A DNA stretch of 64,000 nucleotides from Brucella pseudogrignonensis (GTDB lineage: Bacteria > Pseudomonadota > Alphaproteobacteria > Rhizobiales > Rhizobiaceae). A program made the translations under genes and the position numbers. This document shows positions 27,656 through 35,843 of this stretch, one piece after another. The stretch covers positions 1-64,000 of the forward strand of contig NZ_NNRM01000044.1 in the NCBI RefSeq assembly GCF_002252525.1, in the 5' to 3' direction. Each line of letters opens with the position of its first letter. Within the stretch, counting starts at the first letter, position 1. The notes below the pieces were generated by a model that was not told the DNA's origin, ran no database searches, and saw nothing but the letters and a program-made list of their open reading frames with translations.

Positions 27656-28717
27656 TCACGATGCGCGGGCAAACAGCCACACGCTCTCGCGCGGAATATC
27701 GACCCAGACCGGCCCTTCCGGCAATTCCCTGGCGCCGAAGGCCTTGGCTGCCAGGTCGCCCGATCGCAGGCGATATTCCCAGCGGTCGCCGAGATAGAGA
27801 CAGGCGTCGAGCTGCATTGGCTGCCGCGCCGCGCCGGGCTTGTCATGGACAGCAATCTGTTCGACACGAATGACCGCCTTATCGCGCGCCTCATCTGATT
27901 GTCCGATCATCACGCCTTCGAGCTGCCAGTCGCTGCCATGGATAGCAGCAGTTTCACCGGAGCCGCGAATTTCACCATGCGCGACATTGTTTGCACCAAG
28001 AAAATCCGCGGCATAAAAACTTTTGGGCCGCTGATAGATTTCCTGCGGACTGCCTTCCTGGACAATCGCCCCATTGCGCAACAACAGGATATTGTCGGAG
28101 GCGGCCAGCGCTTCCGACTGATCATGGGTGACAAGAACCCCACAGATCTCGAGATCCAGGATAAGCTTGCGGATCCAGTAGCGGGCTTCCTCGCGCAGTT
28201 TCGCGTCCAGATTGGACAGCGGTTCGTCCATCAGCAATACGCGTGGTTCATAGACCAGCGCACGACAGATGGCGACACGTTGCTGCTGGCCACCGGACAG
28301 CTGGTCGGGAAAGCGTTCGGCAAGATGACCGAGGCCGATTTTCTCCAGGGTCGCCTGAACGCGCTTACCGGCTTCGACCTTGCTGATACCGCGCAGCTTG
28401 AGACCATAGGCGACGTTTTCCATCACCGTGCGGTGTGGCCAGAGCGCATAGGACTGGAACACCAGACCGATATTACGGTTTTCAGGGGCAACGGTCAGAC
28501 CCTTGGCTCCGTCCAGCATCGGTTTGCCACCGATGCTGATGCGACCCTGCTCCGGCTGTTCGAGACCAGCAATGCAGCGCAGCAGGGTGGTCTTGCCGCT
28601 GCCTGATGCACCGAGCAGCGACACGATCGATCCGCGCTCGGCAGTAAAGGACGCGCCCTGGAGGATATGCAGGCCACCGAGATATTTATGAACATTTTGG
28701 ACAGTCAGTTCAGTCAT
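27656..28717 (-). CDS. ABC importer ATP-binding protein (AfuC/FbpC/PotA-like)
   Basis: A 353-residue ATPase with Walker A GASGSGKTTLLRC, Q-loop LVFQSYALWPHRT, signature LSGGQQQRVAICRAL, Walker B VLLMDEPLSNLDAK and the switch His in VLVTHDQSEA. A TOBE-like region occupies the last 110 residues. This class serves ferric, sulfate, spermidine, phosphonate or sugar-phosphate importers, so the ATPase does not define the substrate. It overlaps the permease gene by 8 bases and is the last gene of the minus-strand unit. Confidence 0.92.
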   Translation of the reverse strand: MTELTVQNVHKYLGGLHILQGASFTAERGSIVSLLGASGSGKTTLLRCIAGLEQPEQGRISIGGKPMLDGAKGLTVAPENRNIGLVFQSYALWPHRTVMENVAYGLKLRGISKVEAGKRVQATLEKIGLGHLAERFPDQLSGGQQQRVAICRALVYEPRVLLMDEPLSNLDAKLREEARYWIRKLILDLEICGVLVTHDQSEALAASDNILLLRNGAIVQEGSPQEIYQRPKSFYAADFLGANNVAHGEIRGSGETAAIHGSDWQLEGVMIGQSDEARDKAVIRVEQIAVHDKPGAARQPMQLDACLYLGDRWEYRLRSGDLAAKAFGARELPEGPVWVDIPRESVWLFARAS

Positions 28718-30461
28718 GGATTTTAGCTCCCAGACGAAGGGCGAGGCCTAAGCCTGCGCCGGTAAGGACGATACTCACGAAGGCAAGTGCGGCAATGGTG
28801 TCCATGGCGCCCGACTGGATCATCGAGACCATCAGCGATCCGATCACTTCAGTGCCGGCGCTCATCAGATAGATACCGGTGGCATAATCACGCAGGAACA
28901 CGATCATGATGAGCGCCCATGCCCCGACCAGTCCGGGACGAACGATGGGGATGACCACATCACGCCAGGTCTGGGTGATTGTCGCCCCCGTGGTACGCGC
29001 TGCTTCCTCAAGCTCCGGGCTCACCTGGATCAAGGTGCCCTGGAGAAGACGCAGGCCGTAGGAAAGGCCGACAATGAGATAGGCGATGAACAGGCTTATC
29101 AGCGTGGTTCTAAGCGGGACCAGGAAGGGAATGAACAGAAACAGCCAGAAGAAGGCCAGACCGATGATCAGGCTTGGCATGGATCGGGGAAGCAGGATCA
29201 TATAGTCGAGAACGGTGTTTGAGACATCGCGATTGCGATGACCCGCGAGACCGACGATCAGGTAGAAAGCGACCGCCAGCGCACCCCCCACCACGGCGAG
29301 CAGGATGGTGTTGAACACGCCGCGATAAAGACTTGGCACTTCAAACAGCGCGTTGAAATGCCGGGTGGTCAGATGTGCGAAGGGATTGACGCCCTGCCCC
29401 CAGGCATCGACAAATGCCCGAAGCACAATGCCACCGATCGGCAGGATCACCGACAGAAACAACCAGAAGCCGATCAGCGAGAGGGCGACGATCTGGCCGG
29501 CGCGACCAAGACGCATCACGGTGGTCCGCGCGCCCTTGCCACCCAGCGCGGCATAGCGGCGACTATGGCGCAACAGGCGCCGCTGGTACCAGACCAGCGG
29601 CAATGTGAGCAGAACGAGAAGCACCACGACGACAGCCATCAACTGATAGGTCGGCACCCCGAACAAGGTGGTGAGCTTGTAGATATAGGTTGTGAGAACA
29701 TTGATGCCACTGGGGTCGCCCAGCACCAGAGGAACGCCGAACATCTCGAAGCCGATCAGGAGATTAAGCGCGGTGGCAAAGATCAGCGCCGGAAGCACCA
29801 TCGGCACGGTCACATCGCAGCACACACGCCAGATCGGTGCGCCGCTGATGCGCGCCGCCTCTTCCAGATCCGATGGCAGGTTGCGCATGGCTGCAGAAAC
29901 ATAAAGATAGACATGGGGGACATGGGCGAGACCGGTGACCAGGACGATGCCGGTCAGCGAATAGATATTCCAGGGCACAAAGCCAAAAATGTCTCGTGCG
30001 AGGATCGACAGGAAACCGGAAGGGCCGATTGCCACCGTATAGCCAAAGGCCAGCACCAGTGCCGAGATGAACATGGGCACCAGCACGATCACCTCCAGAG
30101 CCTTGCGAAACCGTACATCGGTGCGGGTCAGCAGGAAGGAGAGGGCGGCGCCCAGCGGGACGGCGATCGCCACCATGCCCACAGCCATGATGACCGTGTT
30201 CCACAGAGCGTCGTAAAACATCGGGTCGACGAGAATATATTGATAGGCACTCAGCCCGATCGTGGCACTGGCGCTGAAGAACGGGCCATCGAGAAAGCTC
30301 TGATAGAGGATCAGGGCGATCGGGGTAAGGACGCTCAAAGTCAGCAGGCCGATAACCAGCCGTCGGAACGCCAGCGCCTCGCCTGGCGCCCGCAATGTCT
30401 TTTGCCGACCGTTTCGAGCGGTGGCGTGGGTGAGATTTTGACTATAACTATCCGCCGGCAT
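28710..30461 (-). CDS. Fused double-domain ABC permease (AfuB/FbpB-like)
   Basis: A 583-residue inner-membrane protein that carries two BPD_transp_1 permease domains in one chain, residues about 30-300 and 325-580, with about twelve hydrophobic segments. Two coupling loops are visible: DLEEAARISGAPIWRVC and ELEEAARTTGATITQTW. The fusion replaces a permease heterodimer, as in FbpB and AfuB. The gap of 175 bp to the binding-protein gene holds a 9-bp inverted repeat (30577-30617). Confidence 0.92.
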   Translation of the reverse strand: MPADSYSQNLTHATARNGRQKTLRAPGEALAFRRLVIGLLTLSVLTPIALILYQSFLDGPFFSASATIGLSAYQYILVDPMFYDALWNTVIMAVGMVAIAVPLGAALSFLLTRTDVRFRKALEVIVLVPMFISALVLAFGYTVAIGPSGFLSILARDIFGFVPWNIYSLTGIVLVTGLAHVPHVYLYVSAAMRNLPSDLEEAARISGAPIWRVCCDVTVPMVLPALIFATALNLLIGFEMFGVPLVLGDPSGINVLTTYIYKLTTLFGVPTYQLMAVVVVLLVLLTLPLVWYQRRLLRHSRRYAALGGKGARTTVMRLGRAGQIVALSLIGFWLFLSVILPIGGIVLRAFVDAWGQGVNPFAHLTTRHFNALFEVPSLYRGVFNTILLAVVGGALAVAFYLIVGLAGHRNRDVSNTVLDYMILLPRSMPSLIIGLAFFWLFLFIPFLVPLRTTLISLFIAYLIVGLSYGLRLLQGTLIQVSPELEEAARTTGATITQTWRDVVIPIVRPGLVGAWALIMIVFLRDYATGIYLMSAGTEVIGSLMVSMIQSGAMDTIAALAFVSIVLTGAGLGLALRLGAKIHD

Positions 30462-30576
30462 GGATTGACCTCCGGGAAAACGCGCGATGAACGGGAAGGC
30501 TGCCCAGCCCTCCCCTCAGCGACAGAACGCAATCGGGTTTGGGACGCGAGCAGGGATGGCTGTGACCGTGACGGTT

Positions 30577-30617
30577 CTGTCCGGCGTGACTGCCGTGCTG
30601 TGCAGCCGGCCGGACAG
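30577..30617 (-). repeat. Inverted repeat after the binding-protein gene
   Basis: CTGTCCGGC (30577-30585) and GCCGGACAG (30609-30617) are perfect complements. On the minus strand the hairpin follows the binding-protein stop by about 20 bases and precedes the permease gene. The position suggests differential expression within the operon, like the hairpins after the other two binding-protein genes in this window. Confidence 0.5.
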
Positions 30618-30636
30618 ATTGCTGAGCGGTGGCTTA

Positions 30637-31701
30637 TCAGCCTTTCAGGGCAGCCCGCCATTGCCTGAGAAACTTGATCCGCTTTTGCGGATCCATCAAA
30701 TTGAGCAGGGTTTCATCAAGCGCGATCGGCTTGAGATTGCCACCGACAAGTGTGTTGAGGCTATCAACATTATAGCCCTCATTCACGTCCTTGCGCAGCG
30801 CTGGCATGCCCTTGGAGGCAAGCGCTGTCTGGCCTTCCTGCGAGAGCAGGAAATCGATGAACAGCTTGCCGGCATTGGGGTGCGGGGCATCCTTGAGCAG
30901 GCCGGTCACGCGGGAGAAGGCAGGCGTATAATCCTTGCCAAAGGCCACGCCGAGATTGGGCGCACTCTTGACCCAGTCAAGAGCATAGGAGCCAATCAGA
31001 TTATAGGCCAGGACGTTTTCACCCGAAACAACGGTTTCACGCATCGAGCCGGTCGAGGAATAGGACTTGCCCTTGGCCTTTCCCAAAGCATTGGTGAGGT
31101 CCCAGAAATTCTGTGTCTGATCAAGATCATTGGTCTGGATCAAAAAGCCGACGCCGGATTTTTCCGGGTCAAAGGTCGCAAGGCGACCATCATAATCACC
31201 GCTGGCAATAAAATCGATCAGCTCCTGGCGGGTTTGCGGTACCTTGTCCTCTTTCAGTGCGGTCTTGTTGTAGATCATGCCGATCGGTTCGATCGAGGTT
31301 GCGTAGACGACGTCCTTATATACGGCCCAACCAGGCAGAGCGGCAGTTTCTGTTGATTGGTAGGGTGCGAGATAGCCGTCGACGGCGAGTTTGACGCCCT
31401 GGTCCATCGCTGATGTCCAGAACAGGTCTCCACCTACCTGCCCTGCCGCCGCCTCGGAGATCACCCGGTTATAGACACCATTGGTGCCAATATCATTGTA
31501 GTCGACGCGAATGTCGGGATATTTTTTGGCAAAGGCGTCGAGAGCCGCCTGGGCCTGGGCCTGGTCGGTGGCAGAATAGATGGTCACCGATCCTTCCTTG
31601 CGCGCCGCTTCAACAAGCTCGGTTCTCGCCGTAAGGCCAGGCGTGGCGGACAGGATCAGTGCGCCCCCGGTGATAAGCCCATAAGAAAAATTGCGTTTCA
31701 A
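30637..31701 (-). CDS. ABC importer substrate-binding protein (AfuA/FbpA-like)
   Basis: A 354-residue periplasmic binding protein with a signal peptide (residues 1-25) and the type II binding-protein fold of the ferric/sugar-phosphate/phosphonate class: KEGSVTIYSATDQ, GDLFWTSAMDQGVKLA and VLAYNLIGSYALDW. The adjacent Tyr-Tyr pair that holds iron in FbpA proteins is absent throughout. With a Pho-box-like site in the divergent promoter region this argues for a phosphorylated organic substrate (as for AfuA) rather than iron. That is inference. The protein at 34052 is a clear paralogue. Confidence 0.88.
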   Translation of the reverse strand: MKRNFSYGLITGGALILSATPGLTARTELVEAARKEGSVTIYSATDQAQAQAALDAFAKKYPDIRVDYNDIGTNGVYNRVISEAAAGQVGGDLFWTSAMDQGVKLAVDGYLAPYQSTETAALPGWAVYKDVVYATSIEPIGMIYNKTALKEDKVPQTRQELIDFIASGDYDGRLATFDPEKSGVGFLIQTNDLDQTQNFWDLTNALGKAKGKSYSSTGSMRETVVSGENVLAYNLIGSYALDWVKSAPNLGVAFGKDYTPAFSRVTGLLKDAPHPNAGKLFIDFLLSQEGQTALASKGMPALRKDVNEGYNVDSLNTLVGGNLKPIALDETLLNLMDPQKRIKFLRQWRAALKG

Positions 31702-31763
31702 AATGCAGGTCCTCCCAAAGTGATTCCGTTTTCCCGGGAAGAACTGGCGTCAAACAGAAAACT

Positions 31764-31815
31764 ATACTTTGTTGTTTACAATACTTATCGATTTTTTCTG
31801 TCCGCAACAAAGTAT
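31764..31815. promoter_or_regulatory. Inverted repeat in the divergent promoter region
   Basis: ATACTTTGTTG (31764-31774) and CAACAAAGTAT (31805-31815) are exact complements 41 bp apart centre to centre, about four helical turns. They lie 63-114 bp upstream of the binding-protein start in AT-rich DNA. A pair of half-sites for the neighbouring response regulator, or for another dimeric factor, is possible. A hairpin function is less likely because of the long spacer. Confidence 0.45.
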
Positions 31816-31932
31816 TCCCGCATTTTACAATGCAGACTCAAGCTTTCAGTTGATCGATATCCTCCCAAGGATACAGAAAAGCCATTCACTCCTACGAATA
31901 GCCTTTCATAATACATATATTCTACGGTGAAA

Positions 31933-31950
31933 CTGTCAGGAACCTGTCAT
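31933..31950. promoter_or_regulatory. Pho-box-like direct repeat
   Basis: CTGTCAGGAACCTGTCAT consists of two CTGTCA heptamer-type units spaced by 11 bp, matching the rhizobial Pho box layout (CTGTCAT, four bases, CTGTCAT). A weaker third unit (TTGTTAG, 31954-31960) continues it. It lies 53 bp before the response-regulator start. It could be bound by PhoB or, as both are OmpR/PhoB-type regulators, by the response regulator encoded next to it. Confidence 0.6.
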
Positions 31951-32002
31951 AAATTGTTAGGTTTTAGTTGCCGGGAAACATTTTCTATGCAATCTATCGG
32001 CA

Positions 32003-32677
32003 ATGCGCATCCTTTTGGTTGAAGACACACGGGATGTCGGGGAGGCAATCAATCAACGGCTGGTGCGGGTGGGGCATTCAGTCGATTGGGAGACGGACGG
32101 ACTCGTTGCCGCCGAGATTCTCGACTTCACCGATTACGATCTGATCATTCTTGACGTCATGCTCCCCGGGCTTGGCGGCTTTGACATCCTGCGCCGGCTG
32201 CGCGCCGCCAAGAAGACGGTTCCGGTTCTTGTTCTCACTGCGCGCTCGGAGATTGAGGATCGGGTCAGCGCGCTTGATCTGGGTGCCGATGATTATCTGG
32301 TCAAACCGTTTGACTTTCGCGAATTGGAGGCACGGGTCCGGGTTTTGTTGCGCCGCAACAGCGGCGAGACCACCAATATCATCGTCTGCGGCAATCTTCA
32401 GCTCGACCGGCACAGCCGCAATGTGCGGATCGGCAATCGCGAGGTGCAGCTCAAGCGCCGTGAAATCGCCATTCTGGAGGTTTTTGCCAGCCGGCCCGGC
32501 AGGCTTTTCAGCAAGGATGAGCTGATGGACACGCTGTTTGGCTTCGATGAAGGGGTCAATCACAATGCGGTTGAACTCTACATCAGCAGAATTCGCAAGA
32601 AGATCGAGGGATCGGGCGTATCGATCATGACGCAACGCGGGATGGGCTATCAATTGGTGATCGATGAAAGCGCATGA
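32003..32677 (+). CDS. OmpR/PhoB-family response regulator (TctD-like)
   Basis: A 224-residue response regulator. The receiver domain (residues 1-115) has the phospho-acceptor Asp in DLIILDVMLPGLGG near residue 51 and the conserved Lys in YLVKPFDF. The DNA-binding winged helix is in residues 125-222, ending MTQRGMGYQLV. It is the first gene of a three-gene unit with a sensor kinase (14-base overlap) and a binding-protein paralogue, and it diverges from the AfuABC-like importer, which is its likely target. Confidence 0.93.
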   Translation: MRILLVEDTRDVGEAINQRLVRVGHSVDWETDGLVAAEILDFTDYDLIILDVMLPGLGGFDILRRLRAAKKTVPVLVLTARSEIEDRVSALDLGADDYLVKPFDFRELEARVRVLLRRNSGETTNIIVCGNLQLDRHSRNVRIGNREVQLKRREIAILEVFASRPGRLFSKDELMDTLFGFDEGVNHNAVELYISRIRKKIEGSGVSIMTQRGMGYQLVIDESA

Positions 32678-34055
32678 ACCCTCGCTGTTCTCGCGGCTGT
32701 TTATCCGGGTTGGCCTTGTTCTGGTGATCGGGGCGAGCCTTCTGATCACCGCGGCCTGGTTTTACGGCCAGACGGCTTCCAACAAGACCTATGACCAGCT
32801 GCTGCAGGGGGCTGCCATGCAGATTGCCGAGGGGGTCACGCAGATTGACGGCCAGTTGATCGTCAATCTGCCTTCCTCTGCCTTTGAACTATTGGGATTT
32901 GCGGAAAGAGACAGGATTTTTTATCGCATTGTCGGGCCCGATGGCGCGGTTGTGAGCGGGTATCCGGATTTGAATATCCATGATGATCTTGGTGCCGCGC
33001 GGCGTGCGCCGAAACTTGCGACAGAAATCTATCGCGGGGCCGAGGTGCGGATGATCACGGTCGCGCGGGCGCTGGCCGATCAGGCCGAGGCGGGCTGGGT
33101 CTATGTGGTGCTGGCGCAAACCACCGAGGCGCGGCGTGCTCTTGCGGCGGAAGTCACACAAGGCGCAATGCTGATTGTCGGCGTGATGGTTGTGCTCGGA
33201 CTTGCCGGGACATTCCTTGCAGTGCGCTATGCGCTGCGGCCCGTCACCAGCCTTGCCGATGCGCTCCGGCAACGCAATCCGGAGGATCTGACGCCGATGC
33301 AGACACCAGCACCCGATGAATTGCGGCCTTTTGTCGGTGCGATCAATTCCTTCATGACACGGCTGGATCTGCGGGTGGTGCGACTACAGCAATTCATTGC
33401 CGATGCCGCCCATCAGATCCGCACACCCTTGACGGCACTTGCCGCCCAGGTCGATATGCTGGATGCCGATGCCATGAGTGAAGCTGATCGCGAACGCACA
33501 CGGCGCATCAAGCGCAGAACAGGCGAATTGGCACAATTGACCAACCAGTTGCTCAGCCATGCCATGGTCATTCATCGTGCAGGGGTGGTGCAGCTGGAAG
33601 TCATCAATCTGGTAGAGGTGAGCCGCGCGGCGTTTCACCATGCGGTCCCGCTGACAATCGACCCCGACATGGTGATATCATTTGAGGCTGGCGAGACCGG
33701 GCTGATGGTCAAAGGGGATCCTGTCAGCCTGCGCGAAGCCATCGCCAATATTATCAACAATGCGCTTAGCCACGGCGCGATCTCGCGGCTGGAAGTGCGC
33801 GTGCAGCGCGTTGATGGGCGGATCTGTGTTGAGGTTGAGGATGACGGACCGGGCATTGCGCCCGCAAACTGGGATCAGATGGTACGCCGGTTCAACGCAG
33901 CATCGCCCAAGGCAGGCGCGGCCTCGGGGCTTGGCTTTGCCATCGCGGCGGAGGTTGCATCGGCCCATGACGGGATCATCCGCTTTCGCGAGAAGGGCGA
34001 GACCGGCTTCACGGTGATCCTCGATTTGCCGCGCGCAGGGGAGGATGGACGGTGA
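32664..34055 (+). CDS. Sensor histidine kinase (TctE-like)
   Basis: A 463-residue inner-membrane kinase with a transmembrane segment near residues 12-32, a periplasmic sensor region (about 33-165), a second transmembrane segment (about 168-190), a HAMP-like linker and the HisKA domain with the phosphorylated His in FIADAAHQIRTPLTAL. The ATP-binding domain has NIINNALSHGAI and VEDDGPGIAPANW. TctE-type kinases respond to small organic acids or phosphorylated compounds, often through a periplasmic binding protein, and such a protein is encoded directly after it with overlapping stop and start. Confidence 0.93.
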   Translation: MKAHEPSLFSRLFIRVGLVLVIGASLLITAAWFYGQTASNKTYDQLLQGAAMQIAEGVTQIDGQLIVNLPSSAFELLGFAERDRIFYRIVGPDGAVVSGYPDLNIHDDLGAARRAPKLATEIYRGAEVRMITVARALADQAEAGWVYVVLAQTTEARRALAAEVTQGAMLIVGVMVVLGLAGTFLAVRYALRPVTSLADALRQRNPEDLTPMQTPAPDELRPFVGAINSFMTRLDLRVVRLQQFIADAAHQIRTPLTALAAQVDMLDADAMSEADRERTRRIKRRTGELAQLTNQLLSHAMVIHRAGVVQLEVINLVEVSRAAFHHAVPLTIDPDMVISFEAGETGLMVKGDPVSLREAIANIINNALSHGAISRLEVRVQRVDGRICVEVEDDGPGIAPANWDQMVRRFNAASPKAGAASGLGFAIAAEVASAHDGIIRFREKGETGFTVILDLPRAGEDGR

Positions 34056-35149
34056 GACTTTATTTCTTTGCCTTTTTGCTTTCAGGACTGGCAAGCTATG
34101 CGCAGGCCCAGTCGGATGAAGGAACGACCACCCATTTTCCGTCGCTTGATACGGAAATCGCCCGCCTGGTGATCCATGGCGCGGCCGACACCTCGGCGCT
34201 CAAGCCGTTGTTGCGCGATTTTCAGGTCAGCGAGCCGCATGTCGCGATCGACTATACCGACTTTGTCACCAATGAGCTGTATCGGGAGGCAGATAGCGCC
34301 TGTCGTGAAGGCCGCAATTTCGGTGATTTACTGTTGTCTTCTTCGGTGGATCAGATGGTGAAGCTTGCCAATGACGGCTGCGCTCTGGCCCATGTCTCGG
34401 CGCAGACGCGCGGCGCTGAAAATCATGCCAATAACTGGCGCAACGAGGTCTATGGCTTCACCTTCGAGCCATCGGTGATTGTCTATCACAGCGATTACGT
34501 GGATCCGGAGGAGGTGCCGCATACCCGGGCTGAACTCGCGGATCTGTTGCGGCGCAAACAGGAATTCTACCGCCGTCATGTCGCCACCTACGACCTGCGG
34601 GAATCGGGTGTTGGCTATTTGCTGGCCTTTCTTGACGCGGAGCAGAATTCGACCGCCTATGGGCGCTTGCTGGAGAGTATGAGCCGTGTGGACACGCAAT
34701 TGCGGTGCTGCAACAACTCGATCCTGAGCGATCTGGACGAGCGCAAGATCTATATCGGCTATAATATCATCGGATCCTATGCCTATGCGGCAAGCCTGCG
34801 CAATCCCAAGCTCAAAATCGTTCTGCCGCGCGATTATACGCTGGTTCTAAGTCGCGCGGCCTTTATTCCAAAACAGGCCGGTCAGGCGGCGCTGGCCGCG
34901 CGTTTTCTCGATTATCTGCTGTCCGAGCGCGGGCGGAGGGTGGCGCGTGAGCAAGCGTTTTTCTTTTCGCGTGATGGCAGCCTGCCTTCAGGCGTGGATG
35001 GACCACCATCGCTGATCGAAAGCGGGGTGGGACGGCTGGTGCGGATTGGCCCTGCTCTGCTTGCAACCCAGGACGGCGCACAGCGCAAGCGTTTCATTGA
35101 CGACTGGACCGAGGTGATGGCCCCGACCGTTGCGCCCGGCCCTCAGTGA
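34052..35149 (+). CDS. Periplasmic binding protein, probable sensor partner of the kinase
   Basis: A 365-residue secreted protein (signal peptide 1-19, ending YAQAQ) that starts with GTG overlapping the kinase stop. It aligns along its length with the importer's binding protein at 30637: DYTDFVTNELY with DYNDIGTNGVY, SSSVDQMVKLANDG with TSAMDQGVKLAVDG, ESGVGYLL with KSGVGFLI, and IGYNIIGSYAY with LAYNLIGSYAL. It has extra cysteines (RCCNNS) absent from the paralogue. The operon position suggests it delivers ligand state to the sensor kinase instead of to a permease, as in PgtABC-type systems. The direct partner is inferred. Confidence 0.82.
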   Translation: MRLYFFAFLLSGLASYAQAQSDEGTTTHFPSLDTEIARLVIHGAADTSALKPLLRDFQVSEPHVAIDYTDFVTNELYREADSACREGRNFGDLLLSSSVDQMVKLANDGCALAHVSAQTRGAENHANNWRNEVYGFTFEPSVIVYHSDYVDPEEVPHTRAELADLLRRKQEFYRRHVATYDLRESGVGYLLAFLDAEQNSTAYGRLLESMSRVDTQLRCCNNSILSDLDERKIYIGYNIIGSYAYAASLRNPKLKIVLPRDYTLVLSRAAFIPKQAGQAALAARFLDYLLSERGRRVAREQAFFFSRDGSLPSGVDGPPSLIESGVGRLVRIGPALLATQDGAQRKRFIDDWTEVMAPTVAPGPQ

Positions 35150-35174
35150 GTGGCGTTTCTGAAATGGGCCGCAG

Positions 35175-35762
35175 TCAGCTGTTGGCGTTGCGGATCAGTG
35201 TCATGGCAGCAAGCCCGGCCGTCTCGAAATAAGCCGGTTCGCGATGAAGAAGTACGGTGGCAAAGGCGCCGTCAAGCAAGAGCATGATCTGAGCTGCGAG
35301 CCTGCGCGCATCGACAATGTCTTGCCCCTCTGCGAAAAGGCAACACAACCAGTCTTCAACCCGCTTCTTATGCGCCCTTCCCGCAACCAGGGCCGGATGG
35401 CCCGGGAACTCGACAAGTTCGACCGCACTGCGCAGAAACCCACAGCCTTGCCAGTCTTTGCGGCGCGCGGCGCGTGCGAGACCCAAGAAAATGCCATTGA
35501 CCTTTTGGGCCACATCCCCGGGGCTGCGGGCATACCATTGTTTGAGGATTGAAAGATTTGGCGCGTCGCGCGCTTCTAGACAGGCGGCGATCAGATCATC
35601 CTTGCTGCGGAAATGATAATAGAGGCTACGCTTGGTAAGGCCGGCGCGTTCGGCGATGAGATCAACGCTTGCCGCCCTGATGCCCTGCTGGTGAAAGAGC
35701 CGGGATGCCGCCTCAATGATACGGTCGCGTGTGGATACACTGTCTAAAGCCATCGACATCAT
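35175..35762 (-). CDS. TetR-family transcriptional regulator
   Basis: A 195-residue repressor with an N-terminal TetR helix-turn-helix (GIRAASVDLIAERAGLTKRS, then YYHFRSKDDL) and a C-terminal ligand domain. It diverges from the alpha/beta hydrolase gene with about 80 bp between them. Three in-frame ATG codons (35762, 35759, 35753) are possible starts; an inverted repeat (35763-35784) directly upstream probably is its operator. The ligand is unknown. Confidence 0.88.
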   Translation of the reverse strand: MMSMALDSVSTRDRIIEAASRLFHQQGIRAASVDLIAERAGLTKRSLYYHFRSKDDLIAACLEARDAPNLSILKQWYARSPGDVAQKVNGIFLGLARAARRKDWQGCGFLRSAVELVEFPGHPALVAGRAHKKRVEDWLCCLFAEGQDIVDARRLAAQIMLLLDGAFATVLLHREPAYFETAGLAAMTLIRNANS

Positions 35763-35784
35763 GTATACCGCCTAGTGAATATAC
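35763..35784. promoter_or_regulatory. Candidate TetR operator between divergent genes
   Basis: GTATA (35763-35767) and TATAC (35780-35784) are inverted around CCGCCTAGTGAA, immediately upstream of the TetR start codon and 60 bp before the hydrolase start. The length and position fit an autoregulatory TetR-family operator controlling both genes. Confidence 0.45.
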
Positions 35785-35843
35785 TCAAGGTGGAATAGTC
35801 GTCATTCTCGCGTCTGAACCCGAACAGCAAAGCGGCAGGCGTG

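Noticed and set aside
29238-30668. A 476-codon plus-strand open frame opposite the fused permease
   Set aside because: Composition is rich in His, Arg, Gln and Asp, typical of the complement of membrane-protein codons, with no domain. The minus-strand permease is unmistakable.
30637-31701. Default annotation as a ferric iron-binding protein
   Set aside because: There is no adjacent Tyr-Tyr iron ligand pair, and a Pho-box-like site lies next to the genes, so an iron role was not asserted. The fold class is kept as the call.
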